NCBI RefSeq assembly: GCF_030272615.1
Contig: NC_081410.1
Location: 573,141,241 to 573,201,240, forward strand
DNA length: 60,000 nucleotides
Direction: 5' to 3'
Origin: Cryptomeria japonica
Lineage: Eukaryota > Streptophyta > Pinopsida > Cupressales > Cupressaceae
Shown: positions 46,501 to 57,643 of the stretch, piece by piece
Layout: the number at the start of each line of letters is the position of its first letter
Numbering within the stretch: the stretch's first letter is position 1
The notes under the pieces: generated by a model
What the model was told of the DNA's origin: nothing
Database searches by the model: none
What the model saw: the letters and a program-made list of their open reading frames with translations, nothing else
Translations under genes and position numbers: made by a program

Positions 46501-46920
46501 AAGCTCTAAAAAGCTTCATTGTATAAATCCTCTAACAAGTTGGTTCATTAACTTGGATCTAAATCCTCCACTGAGGTTACCTCTAACCAGGTATAGATCC
46601 TAACAGGACTTGACATGTCTAATAGGATCTGCTCCTAACAGAGCATTTGTAGACCTTAACTAGTCAGTTATCTATTTCTGTAGATAACTAACTTGTGAGT
46701 TCCATCTCACCGTGGTTTTTCCCAGTTGGGTTTTCCATGTATAAATATTTGTGTTATGATGAATGTTTTGATTGTGGTGAATGATTTTATAACACTTTGG
46801 ATTATATGCAAAGTCATTTGTAAATTGATTAAGTGTTTTTACTGGTTTGCAATTAAAGTGTTACTATTTTTGCTTTCATTGATTATTCCCCCCCCCTCTC
46901 AGTGCTTTATAAGTTTATCA
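46501..46920 (+). repeat. E8 5' LTR, second part
   Basis: It resumes with the palindrome array (CCTCTAACAAGTTGG, CCTAACAGGAC), then GGTTTTTCCCAGTTGGGTTT near 46717 and a nine-C run near 46888, and ends GTTTATCA. A degraded primer site, TCATATCAGAGC, is at 46923-46934. Confidence 0.8.
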
Positions 46921-46991
46921 ATTCATATCAGAGCCTAACTTCCTTAAGGCTTAACTGCTTGGAAGGAAACCCTAAAGCCATTAAGGGGGAT

Positions 46992-48203
46992 ATGAGTTAT
47001 AGAGAGATGGCTAGAGAACTTTCTGAAACTAGGGATGAGCTAGAAACCCTGAGAGGTAGATTCAAGGCTTCACAAGCAAAAATGAAAGAACTAGCTGAGC
47101 AATTATTAGAGATCTCTGACAACAGATCTTTAGATGAGGAAAACATTGATGCGCTGGTTCAAGAAGTGGATAAACTAAATGGTGAGAAACTTAACCTAAG
47201 GAGAGAACTTGAAGCCCTTACAATCTGTATGAGTCAAGAACTTGAAGCTAGGAGGACAACTGAAGACTGGATCAAAGAGAAAGATCATGAGATCCTTAAG
47301 ATCAAGTAGGAGAATGCAACTCTGTATGAACAGTGGCATAAGGAGAAAGAAGAGAAAGAAGAAATCAAAGCATATCTTGAATTAGCAATGTCTCTTAGAG
47401 AGACCCTAATGAAAATGAATGAAGATATTACAAAGGAGTTTACAAAAGCCAATGAGAAGCTTGATAAATTTAACAAGAGTTCTACTATGCTGGATGAACA
47501 GATCCAATTTCAAAGGATGAAAGGTGATACAACCGGGTTAGCATACAATACATCTGAGAAGGGTGAATCTTTTGGTACCAAGAGTGACATGCATATAGGT
47601 AAAACTGCTCCCAAGGCTCACAAGCCTACCGGTAAGAAAGATTACATACCTGTTTGCTTTAACTGTCATAAACCAGGACATACTGCTAATGTTTGTAGAA
47701 GCAGATCTAATGCTAATATTGGTTATAGACCTAATACTAGGTATGTGCCTATAAGATTTTTAGGTTATTGTTATACATGCAACATGTATGGGTATAGATC
47801 AATTGAATGCAGATATAGAGCAAACAATCTTGCACCTCCCTATGTTCACTGGTCTAGTTTATGAGATGGAAAAGAGAGTCAATGTGACTTGTTCAATTTG
47901 CAACAACTTTGGACATATGGCTATGAAATGCAGAAGAAGAACAAGAAGGGCAATGCAAGACCTTGGAGATCATCTAGAATGGCCTGCTATCATTGTCATA
48001 AACTGGGACACATTGCTAAGTTTTGTAGAACAAAGAAGAACCAACCGGTGAGTCATCCTATAGACCGAAAATGAAAGAAGAAGGTTGATATTGAAGAAAT
48101 CAAAGCTGAAATGAATAGGATCTAGAAAAAGAAAAGTGATGACAAAGTATCAGAGGATGCTAATACTTCACCTAGTGTGAAGAATCCCACATTGGCAAAC
48201 TAA
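46992..48203 (+). pseudogene. E8 ORF1: coiled coil with four CCHC knuckles
   Basis: The frame starts MSYREMARELSETRDELETL and is a long coiled coil for about 150 residues (NIDALVQEVDKLNGEKLNLR). TAG stops it at 47307. The knuckles are CFNCHKPGHTANVC, CYTCNMYGYRSIEC (His reads Tyr), CSICNNFGHMAMKC and CYHCHKLGHIAKFC. A TGA near 47862 and one-base shifts lie between knuckles two and four. It ends SPSVKNPTLAN. It would act as a nucleic-acid-binding particle protein; no capsid domain of a known type is recognised. Confidence 0.82.
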
Positions 48204-48684
48204 GCTTCACAATAAGCCTAGGGGGAGCATATCGGTAAATCTATTTTTGGACCCCTTGAAGTACGTATAGTAAGTAAATTTTACATTTTGAATTGGAATA
48301 TTAGAATTTTGATATTGCTATCAATTGATCAACTGGTTAGTATACCTATCGGTAAAGGCAAGATATGTTAAGTGGTAATTAGGGTTTTTCACCCTATCAA
48401 TAGTGCAATAAATGTAGTCGATAAAGTTAATAAAAATCAATTTCACTAAGTCATTTTTACCCTATTTGCATTCAAAAAGCATTTTGTGAGAACTTGTAAA
48501 GTGAAATAGAGTATTCCCAGCAGATTGTGAATGAAATTTGAACAAAGAAGTGAGAAGTTGGATCGGATTTGAAGCAAAGAAAAATAAATTGGGTATGCAA
48601 GCGAGAGAGCAACCAGAAACCCTAGCAACGCGAAGGAAACAAGGTATTTGGTTGATATCCTCTCTTGAATCAAATTTATTTGGA
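48204..48684 (+). other. E8 ORF1-ORF2 intergenic region
   Basis: No gene is supportable. It starts with CCTAGGGGGAGCAT, an internal purine tract also present in E7. Such a tract could be a second plus-strand primer, but that is inference. Confidence 0.5.
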
Positions 48685-49440
48685 ATGACATCATCATCTG
48701 CACTGATAAAGAGTCTTTTTATCACTGCTGAAGCCATTAAGTCAATGGGGCTAGACAAGATAGAATTGTATGATGCATTATCACAAGTACCCCAAGGAGT
48801 TTTGATTAAAGGTGATCTGTCAAGTTGCATAGATTGAAAGATTAAAGACTTGGGCCCATTAGCAATCTATTCCCAGTTGAAATATTTGTGCGACAAGAAC
48901 GAGAAGATTAAACCTAAATACATTAGGGTTTATGAGAAAGGTTTTCACAATGCAGTTTATTTTCTCGAGGATTTTGAGGAAGAACATGCTAGGATCATTC
49001 TAAGCTACGTCCATGGAGGGAACATGTATTTAGATAGGTCTCATACTATTACCAAGGAGGCTATTCATGCTGTGACTGGATTTTGTCAAACCGATGAAGT
49101 TCCTAAATTGAGGAAAATTTCACAAAATACTATCATTGAACTAACCAAGACCACTTGTGATGGTCATGCTATGTCTATTAGTAACATTGAAGATGAAGCA
49201 GTCAAATATGCTACAATGGTTATCGGTTATAGAATATTCTATTCTAGCCGAATGAATAGTGTGCCATTGGTTGTCGTACATGCTACCTACTAGATGATAA
49301 AGGAAGATGCAGATTATGATCTATGCGAGGCAATGTGGAGTTAGCTAATGTTGAATCTGGACTCTATCAAGAAGAACAAAAATCATAAGTTCAAGTTTGG
49401 ACAACTTTTGATCGGTTTGTTTTTTTATTTTCAGAATTTT
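48685..49440 (+). pseudogene. E8 ORF2, N-terminal domain
   Basis: The frame from ATG 48685 has stops TGA 48835 and TAG 49291 and 49342. It includes ALSQVPQGVLIKGDL, RIILSYVHGGNMYLDRS, ITKEAIHAVTGFCQTDEV and YRIFYSSRMNSVPL. These align with E11 ORF2 (AFSQIPKGVVYAED, RIVLRKVHGEFFWLDA, ITKEAVKDVTGLLTIGK, YKATHANRLNSVSS). The pattern resembles the Pfam family of putative plant transposon proteins. No catalytic motif is evident. The C-terminal part is lost at the junction with E10. Confidence 0.75.
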
Positions 49441-49502
49441 ATTCTAGGTACTAGTGATATACAATGGTCAAATGATACACCTATCTCAACCCAGATATAC
49501 TG

Positions 49503-50740
49503 GTTGCTAAGATGAATTCCATCAAAATCATCCTTCCTATAGCTACAACTCATTGTTGGGAAGTTCGTCAAATGGATGTAAGGAGTGTCTTTCTCCATGG
49601 TGACCTTCATGAGGAAATTTACATGGAGTAGTCATTGGGGTTTGTTCAGGATTCTTAACTCATGTATTGACTTTGAAAGTCTATCTATGGCCTCAAATAG
49701 GCTCCTTAAGCTTAGTATGCCAAGATGGACTCATTCCTTCTGACAATTGATTTCACTTAATGTCATTTTGATTTGAATGTCTACATTCTACAATAGGATG
49801 ACATTCTCACATTTCTAGTTCTCTATGTTGACAACTTGTTGATGATAGGGAGTCACTCATCCACCATGAATGCAATGAAAACTACTCTACATGATAGATT
49901 TTTGATGTGTGACTTGGGTATTTTGTATTACTTCTTGGGGATTGATATTACTCAATCATCTTTAGATTTCTTCCTTGGACAACCCAAGTATGCAATTTAT
50001 ATGCTCTCCAAATTTTGTATGGTGGATTGTAAGCCTTCCTTGACTCCATTTTTTGTTAGGGGTTGAACTTGAGGCTAGGCTTTATTCACCCTTTGTTGAT
50101 GGCACTATATACCAATAGATTATTGGGAGTCTCATCTACTTGAATTGTCTATGAATTGAGATTTCATATTTTGTGGGTATGGTCTCTCAATTCATATAGG
50201 AGGCACATTAGTTGCATTGGTAAGTAGATAAGAGGATCCTCCACTATATTCAGGGTACTCACAATTATAAAATTTAGTATGCAGTATGCATGGATATTGA
50301 CTTGGTGAGATATACAAATTCAGATTGGGTAGGTGACTCTTAGCATCACATGTATACTTCAAGATATTGCCTCTCACTTGGTTCCAGTCTATTTTGTTGG
50401 TTGAGCAAGAAGCAATCTACAATTTATCTTTTATCAATAGAGGCTAAGTATTGAGGGGCAAGTAATACCACCACTAAGGCTATTTGTCTGTATAATATTC
50501 TCATTGAATTTGGTATTCTAGTAAAAATTCCTACAGTCATTTTGTGTGATAATAAGAGTGCTATATAGATCTCAAGAAATCTAGTTCATCACCAAATGAT
50601 AAAAAAAATTGAGATACGTATGCACTACATTTAGGAGATAATTTAGGAAGGGATCATAGTTCTGGAGTATTGCTCTATATCAGAGTAGATTGCAACTATC
50701 TTCACCAAACCCTTCATCAAAAGCAAGTTCCTTCATTTGT
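49503..50740 (+). pseudogene. E10 copia reverse transcriptase and RNase H
   Basis: Recognisable pieces in shifting frames are RQMDVRSVFLHGDLHEEIYM, IYGLK followed by APQAWYAKMDSFL, VLYVDNLLMIGSHSS (catalytic Asp pair, second Asp reads Asn in YVDN) and LGILYYFLGIDITQ. RNase H follows with NSDWVGDS, LSIEAKY, ILCDNKSAI and TIFTKPFIKSKFLHL. More than fifteen stops make this the most decayed pol in the window. Confidence 0.85.
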
Positions 50741-50789
50741 GATCTTTTCTTGGGATGTGTCAAGTGTATACTTTATGAGGGGCCTCTTA

Positions 50790-51647
50790 TGTTAGGGGTC
50801 CCACAGATACTGAGAGGGGGGGGTGAATCAGTATCTAACCGGTAATAAGAATTTCTTTAGTTAAAACATGCAGAACATAATAAAACAGTGTACCAGTATG
50901 CAAGAAATAATGCAATAAACAGAATCAAGAATATCCACATGAAAAGTACACCATAGCACAAGATGTTTAACGAGGAAACCCGGTGTGGGAAAAACCTCGG
51001 TGGGATTTGTGACCCACAATATTCACTCACTGGCCAATAAGAGAATATTACTTACAATAGGGGCTTGCACATGCAGGAAGGCCAACTGCCTAGAGCTCAT
51101 TGCTCAATGGGAAGTCACACTGACTTACAACAAGGATTATACTAATCCAATAACTTGTACTGCTTTACAATAGCATCTTCAATGCCAAATTCAGTACCGG
51201 TTCCTGCTCTGTTCTTTACATATACCTCTCACCTATATTTCACACATTAGGTCTACCTAATATTTTCCTTTATGCCCTTTCCTTGCTTCTACAAATGTCT
51301 ACAATGATCTCCTTTATATACAAGAGTCATTTTACAATTTTCCAAGTCGGCTTACAATAATAAACAAAATATTACATAATAAAAATCCTGTCAGCCTCTG
51401 TGCTAGTATACTTTCTTTCTTCTGCATCGGTGCTGGTGTAGAGTGTTCTGCTGATGCCGGTGCACTATCTTGTCAGTGTAATGCTTTTCCAGTATAATGT
51501 CTTGCCGGTGCCATAGGATTTCAAGGTTGCCTCTGTAATGCTTTGCCAGTATAATGTCTTGCTAGTGCCATAGGATTGCAAGGTTGCCATCAATGACAAA
51601 ACCTTCAATCACATACAATGTCTCATTGGAGTGTGCATATGCCAACA
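50790..51647 (-). repeat. E11 3' LTR
   Basis: The plus strand reads TGTTAGGGGTCCC at one end and TGCATATGCCAACA at the other. A minus-strand TATA box (TATATAAA, 51313-51320) is present. The poly-C block appears as GAGAGGGGGGGGTGAATCAG near 50812. Confidence 0.93.
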
Positions 51648-51860
51648 ATCTCCCCCTTTGGCATTGATGGCAACACTCATGAGAAATTTCAAAAAGTATC
51701 CAAAAATTTTACCAAAAATGTTTACCAAAAATGTGAGAGCTCCCCCTGAGCATATGATTCCTGTATTTTGAACTTTCTCATCCCACTACTCCCCCTTTGG
51801 CATCAATGACAAAGGTTGTCAAGATGTCAGTAGAGTTTGTAGTTTCATCTATCCATATCC
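51648..51860 (-). promoter_or_regulatory. E11 3' untranslated region with polypurine tracts
   Basis: On the minus strand, AAAGGGGGAGATTG abuts the LTR (51646-51660). Further tracts CTCAGGGGGAGC (near 51741) and CCAAAGGGGGAG (near 51791) lie upstream, the same arrangement as in E1 and E9. Confidence 0.85.
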
Positions 51861-54800
51861 TCAACCTTGTAGTTGGGTAGTTATTATCTGAAAAAGATCT
51901 CCCAAAATTAAGTTTATACTATCCATAAACTTCTTACTATCTTTTATTATTGTTTCAGTCCTCTTTACTATACTGGTGAGATGCTGCAAATGCTCTGCCG
52001 GTGTTTTTCTGCCTTCTATTAGTGCCTCTGAAATTTCCTTCCGTAGAGATGCTAAATAGTCCAATCTTGGAATTAGTTTAGATCTCAAATGTTTTGCCTT
52101 ATTTATTATTCTTTCTTTCTCTCTTTCCAGTTTGAGTAATTCTTCCTCAAAATTTGCTATCTTCTCTTCAAAAACTGATAATGAATTAGGTGAGTTTACA
52201 AAATTGTCTGCAAGCTTATTTATCTCATCCCGTGCCTTGCTTATTTTTGTGTCAATATCTACAATCAAAAAGTTTGTTTTACATGTATCTTTATACAAAT
52301 TTTTGTATTCTTTCAACAAACTACATAGTTCCGGTAGAAGTGTGTCAAAATCTCTGTTACACTTCTTTATTTCCTCATCAAAGAATTTCTATTTCTCTTT
52401 CTCTACCTTATCCTTTATTGATTCTTCCTTTATTTTCTCAATGTTTTCAAAAATATATTTACACAATGTATCCAATTGTCCTAAAGAATCTTTATTATCT
52501 ATATTACAGTTGGGAGCTATTACCTTCAAAATTGGTATAGAATCATCAATTGCCTTATAAGCCTATGAGCTACAGTCAATTATTTTCTTGATGGAGTCAA
52601 GTAATACCTCAGTCACATTTGTTGACTTGAATGTTGATAATGACCCAACAATCTGAGTACCAGTGGAAGTAACCATGCTTGTAGTGACCTCTGGTAGGTC
52701 AGTTTGTGTCTGCATTTCTTTTAGCACTGGTTTTCCTACTTCACTACTTACTGGTGGCACTAATTCCTTATGTATCTGTTCTGGAGCCTTTAGCTCTGTT
52801 GGTTTCTCTGTATGTTGTGTTGTCTTTGTCTGTGACTTAGCCTCTACCTTTTTCTCTGTATCTTGTGTCGGATTCTTTGTTTCCCCTACTACCGGAGGCT
52901 CATTAGCCATATCTAATTTGTCAGTTGTATCTTTATCCACTATTATGTTGATCTTTTGGGTATCAACATTTACAGTATATAGAACTTCAGAATTAGGATT
53001 TTTATCCTCTACATCCATACTTTCTGTTGGTGGTTGATCTTCAGTAGTTGTTGTTTTTACTGGTGGGGGTAGGTTGTCTTTAACTTTTATGCTTGGTGGT
53101 CCACCAACTTTGCCTTTCCCCTTGTCCCTATCTTTTTGATATACCTTTATAGGTTTAGGGTTCCTGTACTCTTCTTGTTTTTCTTTGTCAACCAGGAATA
53201 TATCCCATCCATCTTTTGTTTCCTCTGTCACTTCAGTAACTCTTCCTACCATCAGTGAAATATGCCAGTGTGCAGTAGAGAATACTGACCGGTTTGCTTG
53301 AGCAATCAAGTCATCAATTTCCTTAGGAGAGTTTACCAGATATACAACAAGTAGTTTCTCAATTTTTATTTTCTTATCTAATTCTATCACTGCTTGCCTT
53401 CTAGCCTCAATTCTTTTGAATAAATCATTAGGAATTTCATTTGCTAATTCCATCAAAAATTTCTTGTACATGTCCATATGCAGTATCACACTGTTTTCAA
53501 CTTGTTCTTTCTCATCAGCAGTTAGAGTGTCATAGATTTTTCCTATGTTCTTCAGTTTTCCTTCCTCTGTGATTTCATTTAGTAGTACATCAAGAGGTGC
53601 CAAGTATTTGTTTGTCCTTTTCTTTTTCTTTGGTGTCATCTTTTTCTTGGGTGTGGCCTTTCTAACCGGTGATCTCACAGCTTGTTGCTTTTGCCTTGTC
53701 CTTCTAGGTGAAGGAGTGGTTGCTGGTGAGGGATCTCTTTTTCTTACAACTCTTTTAAAAGTTGTTGGCATGTCACCTTTTGAAGAAGTACCTACCGGTG
53801 ATAGATGAGTTTCAGGTTGTGGAGCTTCCAACTCATCCTCTATTATGCCGGTTTTCTTCAATACATCTTCCTTAATGGCTTTTGCTTGCCTGGATCCTTT
53901 CCTCACAAATGCCTCAACCTTCTTTACTCTTTTCTTTGATTGTATTTGGCTTTCTATAGTCTCATCACTACCAAATACTTCTTCTTTAGGTTCATTGGGG
54001 GCTTCCAGAAGTGCTTTAGCATATGTTTCAACTATGTGGTCATCTGTTTCATAGCCCATCTCGGTTACCCAAATTATTCTTGGGATGACTGCTTCCATCC
54101 AGATTTCATCTTTCTTAATGACAAAGCATATATCATCTTTGTATTTGCCTACTATTTTTTGAGATAACCTTATTCTTTTCTTCATTTTGGTCTTTAATGC
54201 TTGAAATAAGTCATTAATATTGTTCTCCTTGTTCTCACCCATGCTATTGAATAGTTCTGTCAATTGCTTTCCTACCGGTATATCATATCCAAGTTCTTTA
54301 TAACCTATACTGGGAACCTATTTTGTTATGTGTAGCATTAGGCATACTAACAGATTTCCAAATCTAAAAGTTCTTTTCTTGTCCCTTTTGATTTTTCCAA
54401 GGTTGTCAATTAGTTCATCCTTTAACCATTCACATATGTCGATTTTTGCATTGTCTGTTACCATATCATAAGCACTCTTAATGCATAAACTTGAAACTGA
54501 GTTAAGTCTATTAGCATGAGTGGCTTTATAACCTAATATCATACTTATGAATCTCACATTGATATCTTTTACATCATTAACCCTTAGAGATCTCTTGTCA
54601 AATGTTGCACCAGTTAGTTTTGTAACTAGGTCATTTGGAACCTTCTTGATTTTATCTGGTCTCTTACCGATGGTCAGTAACCCTGTGACATCTTTCACAG
54701 CTTCCTTTGTGATCTTATGTATTGCATCTAACCAGAAAAATTCTCCATGTACTTTTCTTAAAACTATCCTAATCACATCCTTAGGAAATTCAGGAATGCT

Positions 54801-55106
54801 AAGGATTTCTGTAAATCCTAGGGTTTCAATAATCTTGTGTTCATCCTTCACATTGTCAGTGTTATCACATATTACGGTTTTATACATGGTTTTGATTTCC
54901 TCATCTCCTAACTCTTCAATGTTGCTGTGGATGTACATTCTAGGGTCTTCAGCATATACAACTCCTTTAGGAATTTGAGAAAATGCACCTAAGGTATCTT
55001 CCTTCTTTGCTATCTCGGGAACTAACTGAAATACAGGCCTAGGTCTTTTTATTACCTCAACAATAGTAGGGTTTGCTATGTATTCAATTGCAGAGGTGGA
55101 TGCCAT
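51861..55106 (-). pseudogene. E11 ORF2: about 1,080-residue protein of unknown function
   Basis: One minus-strand frame runs from ATG 55106 to TGA 51861, interrupted only by TAG at 54318-54320, 52563-52565 and near 52390. Residues about 1-265 form a globular domain with ITKEAVKDVTG, ATFDKRSLRV, MILGYKATHANRLNSVSS and FRFGNLLVCLMLHI. It is shared with E8 and resembles the putative plant transposon protein family. Residues about 400-530 are Lys/Pro-rich with KKKMTPKKKKR, a likely nuclear signal. A Thr/Pro/Glu-rich linker follows, and the last 200 residues are a coiled coil (EEELLKLEREKERI). No polymerase, nuclease or protease motif is seen. Function unknown; a role in packaging, nuclear entry or target choice is conjecture. 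Confidence 0.8.
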
Positions 55107-55407
55107 GATTAAATACCATTTACTGTCTTGGATGGATGATTTCTTGGAGTGTGCTTGCTTCTTGCTCGAAATGCCTTAGCTTGGAATCTTTGCGCTCTCT
55201 GAAAATTTGAAATCATGGTGAAATGAAATGGAGCCAGAACCTTATTTTATAATGTCTTTTCACCATCTACCACATTTATTACATGTCGGTTAAGTATTCA
55301 CTTAACATTGTCTATCAGTGATAAGTAATTTTCAACTTCTTATCTCTAACCGAGGGAATAATTAGCATATGTGTCATTAGATTGCCAAACCCTCCAGGAA
55401 ATTTTCT

Positions 55408-56537
55408 TCAATTAGATGAAGAACTTCTTGCCAGTGGAGCACTGCTCTGTCCTATCGATGAAGTATCACTTTGTCCTACCGGTGGAAAAGTATTCCCAAT
55501 ATTTAGATCAGCTTTTCTAATCCATTGTTTTGAGAATTCTTGCTTAACCTCTTCAACTTTTTCTTTACCTTTCAAGCTAGCACTTTTGTTGTCTACTGGT
55601 GTTCCTTTACTTCTACAAAATTTAGCAATATGTCCAATCTTGTTACATGCATAACAAGTTACATTATTCTTCTGAATAGCTTTCCCATAACCTATGCCGG
55701 TTTCTATTTTGCATTGATTTGATAAGTGTCCAAATCTTCCACAAACATAACATCTCACATTCATTCTGCAGTTTTCAGAGTTGTGACCAACTTTGTTGCA
55801 TTTTGAACATTGACCGGTGGGTGTGTTGATATTCTGATAATTCCTAGATCTACATTCATTTTCTCTATGACCATACTTATTATAGTTAAAGCATTTTCCA
55901 TTGAATTTATAAGCATTAGGTTGTCTTATTGGTTTGTAGTGATCCTGAGTATTTGCAGTACCAGAGCTTTCACCAACTTCAAAGCCAATTCCAGAAGTGT
56001 CACCTTTAGGTTTTTGATTCTTCAGCAAGGTACCAAGTTCCTCTGAGCTTTTCTTGAATTTTTCTTTGTGTTGATTTGCAGTTTCTAGTTCTCTTTCCAA
56101 GATTTCCTTTTGTCTCATCAGTTCATTTGAGTCATTCTATGCATCAGATCTATCTTCAACATGTCATTTTCAAAGCTAAGTCTTGTGTTCTCATTTGCTA
56201 CATCACTTAGTCTTCTGGTCAATTCTTCTTCATTCTTCTTCCTATCCTCAATCTCTTTGCAAAATCTCATAGTCATATCCTGCATTTCATTTTTTGTTGT
56301 CATGATCTCTTGTTTCAACTTGCTTATCATATCATTGAGTGATTCCTTTTCATCATTCTCATTTTGCAGTTTTTCACAAAGTTCTCTTCTCTTATTTCTT
56401 GCAACAGTAAAATTTTCTTGAAGTGCCTAAATGATATCCTGAGGAGCTCTTAAATCATCTTCTAATTTGATATTTTCCAATTTCTCTGCATCGTAGTCTG
56501 TAAGAGCTCCTTCAAGTTGCTTCATTAGATTTTCCAT
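55408..56537 (-). pseudogene. E11 ORF1: coiled coil with four CCHC knuckles
   Basis: ATG 56537 lies about 60 bases after the primer site. The first 200 residues are coiled coil (MENLMKQLEGALTDYDAEKL, EELTRRLSDVANENTRL). TAG occurs near 56428 and a one-base shift near 56140. The knuckles are CFNYNKYGHRENEC (one Cys reads Tyr), CSKCNKVGHNSENC, CYVCGRFGHLSNQC and CYACNKIGHIAKFC. A Ser-rich tail ends the protein. It takes the place of gag, but no gag domain of copia type is recognised. The four-knuckle layout equals that of E7 and E8. Confidence 0.85.
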
Positions 56538-56594
56538 CTTTACCGGTGTCAAGATCTTCCTCAAGCTGTTAGGCTTCTGAAAATAGAGGACCAG

Positions 56595-56606
56595 GCTCTG
56601 ATACCA
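56595..56606 (-). promoter_or_regulatory. E11 primer-binding site
   Basis: The minus strand reads TGGTATCAGAGC, a perfect initiator tRNA-Met complement, two bases from the LTR. Confidence 0.95.
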
Positions 56607-56608
56607 AT

Positions 56609-57465
56609 TGTTAGGGGTCCCACAGATATTGAGACGGGGGGTGAATCAGTATCTAACCGGTAATAAGAATTTCTTAAGTTAAAACATGCAGAACATAATA
56701 TAACAGTGTATCGGTATGCAAGAAATAATGCAATAAACAGAATCAAGAATATCCACATGAAAAGTACACCATAACACAAGATGTTTAATGAGGAAACTCG
56801 GTGTGGGAAAAACCTCGGTGGGATTTGTGACCCACAATATTCACTCACTGGCCAATAAGAGAATATTACTTACAATAGGGGCCTACACATGCAGGAAGGC
56901 CAACTGCCTAGAGCTCACTGCTCAATGGGAAGTCACACTGACTTACAATAAGGATTATACTAATCCAATAACTTGTACTACTTTACAATAGCATCTTCAA
57001 TGCTAGATTCAGTACCGGTTCCTGCTTTGTTCTTTACATATACCTCTGACCTATATTTTGCACATTAGGTCTACCTAATATTTTCCTTTATGCCCTTTCC
57101 TTGCTTCTACAAATGTCTACAATGATCTCCTTTATATACAAGAGTCATTTTACAATTTTCCAAGTTGACTTACAATAATAAACAAAATATTACATAACAA
57201 AAATCTTGTCAGCCTCTATGCCGATATACTTTCTTTCTTCTGCGCCGATGTCAGTGTAGAGTGTTCTGCTGATGTCGGTGCACTATCTTGCCAGTGTAAT
57301 GCTTTGCCAATATAATGTCTTGCTAGTGCCATAGGATTGCAAGGTTTCCTATGTAATGCTTTGCTGATATAATGTCTTGCCGGTGCCATAGGATTGCAAG
57401 GTTGCCATCAATGACAAAACCTTCAATCACATACAATGTCTCATTGGAGTGTGCATATGCCAACA
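56609..57465 (-). repeat. E11 5' LTR
   Basis: A minus-strand TATA box (TATATAAA, 57131-57138) drives the element. It differs from the 3' LTR at scattered sites, mainly transitions. Confidence 0.93.
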
Positions 57466-57643
57466 TCTTCATCCTTCATTCTCTCTCTACATTATGGGGG
57501 GCATTTTCTCTCTCTATTTTGGGTTCTATTCCTCTTATGAGGGGATTCTTCTTTTGGGTGATCTCTATGTACATGACTATCTAACATGGCCTCATCTATT
57601 CACAACTATCTTTTCATCCACCCAAGCTACACTTAAGTGGGGG
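57466..57643 (+). other. E10 3' untranslated region, right part
   Basis: Continuation of E10 after the E11 insertion. It ends in the polypurine tract AAGTGGGGG (57635-57643). No gene. Confidence 0.7.

Larger units (their letters stand above)
38281..49440 (+). mobile_element. E8: non-autonomous ORF1-ORF2 element, split by E9 and truncated
   Basis: The 5' LTR is in two parts (38281-38980 and 46501-46920) around the E9 insertion. Joined, it is about 1,120 bases, the length of the E1 LTR. A primer-like site, ORF1 with four knuckles and the N-terminus of ORF2 follow. Similarity stops near 49440, and an unrelated copia pol begins near 49503, so the 3' half is lost. No reverse transcriptase belongs to it. 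Confidence 0.78.
50790..57465 (-). mobile_element. E11: complete non-autonomous LTR retrotransposon with ORF1 and ORF2
   Basis: 6,676 bases, with LTRs 50790-51647 and 56609-57465 (858 and 857 bases, about 96 percent alike by eye). The tRNA-Met primer site (56595-56606) and polypurine tract (51648-51660) are present. TCTTA before and TCTTC after fit a five-base duplication with one change. The interior has two genes on the minus strand and nothing like protease, reverse transcriptase, RNase H or integrase. Both genes need only a few reversions to be open, so the element was recently coding. Confidence 0.92.

Noticed and set aside
52132-54978. Plus-strand frames of 70-143 codons opposite E11 ORF2
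   Set aside because: They are antisense shadows of a conserved minus-strand gene. Composition (Phe/Ser-rich) is what the complement of Lys/Glu-rich coding gives.
56118-56537. E11 ORF1 coiled coil as a possible host cytoskeletal or kinesin-like gene
   Set aside because: It sits about 60 bases after a perfect primer site, between paired LTRs, and leads into CCHC knuckles, as in E7 and E8.
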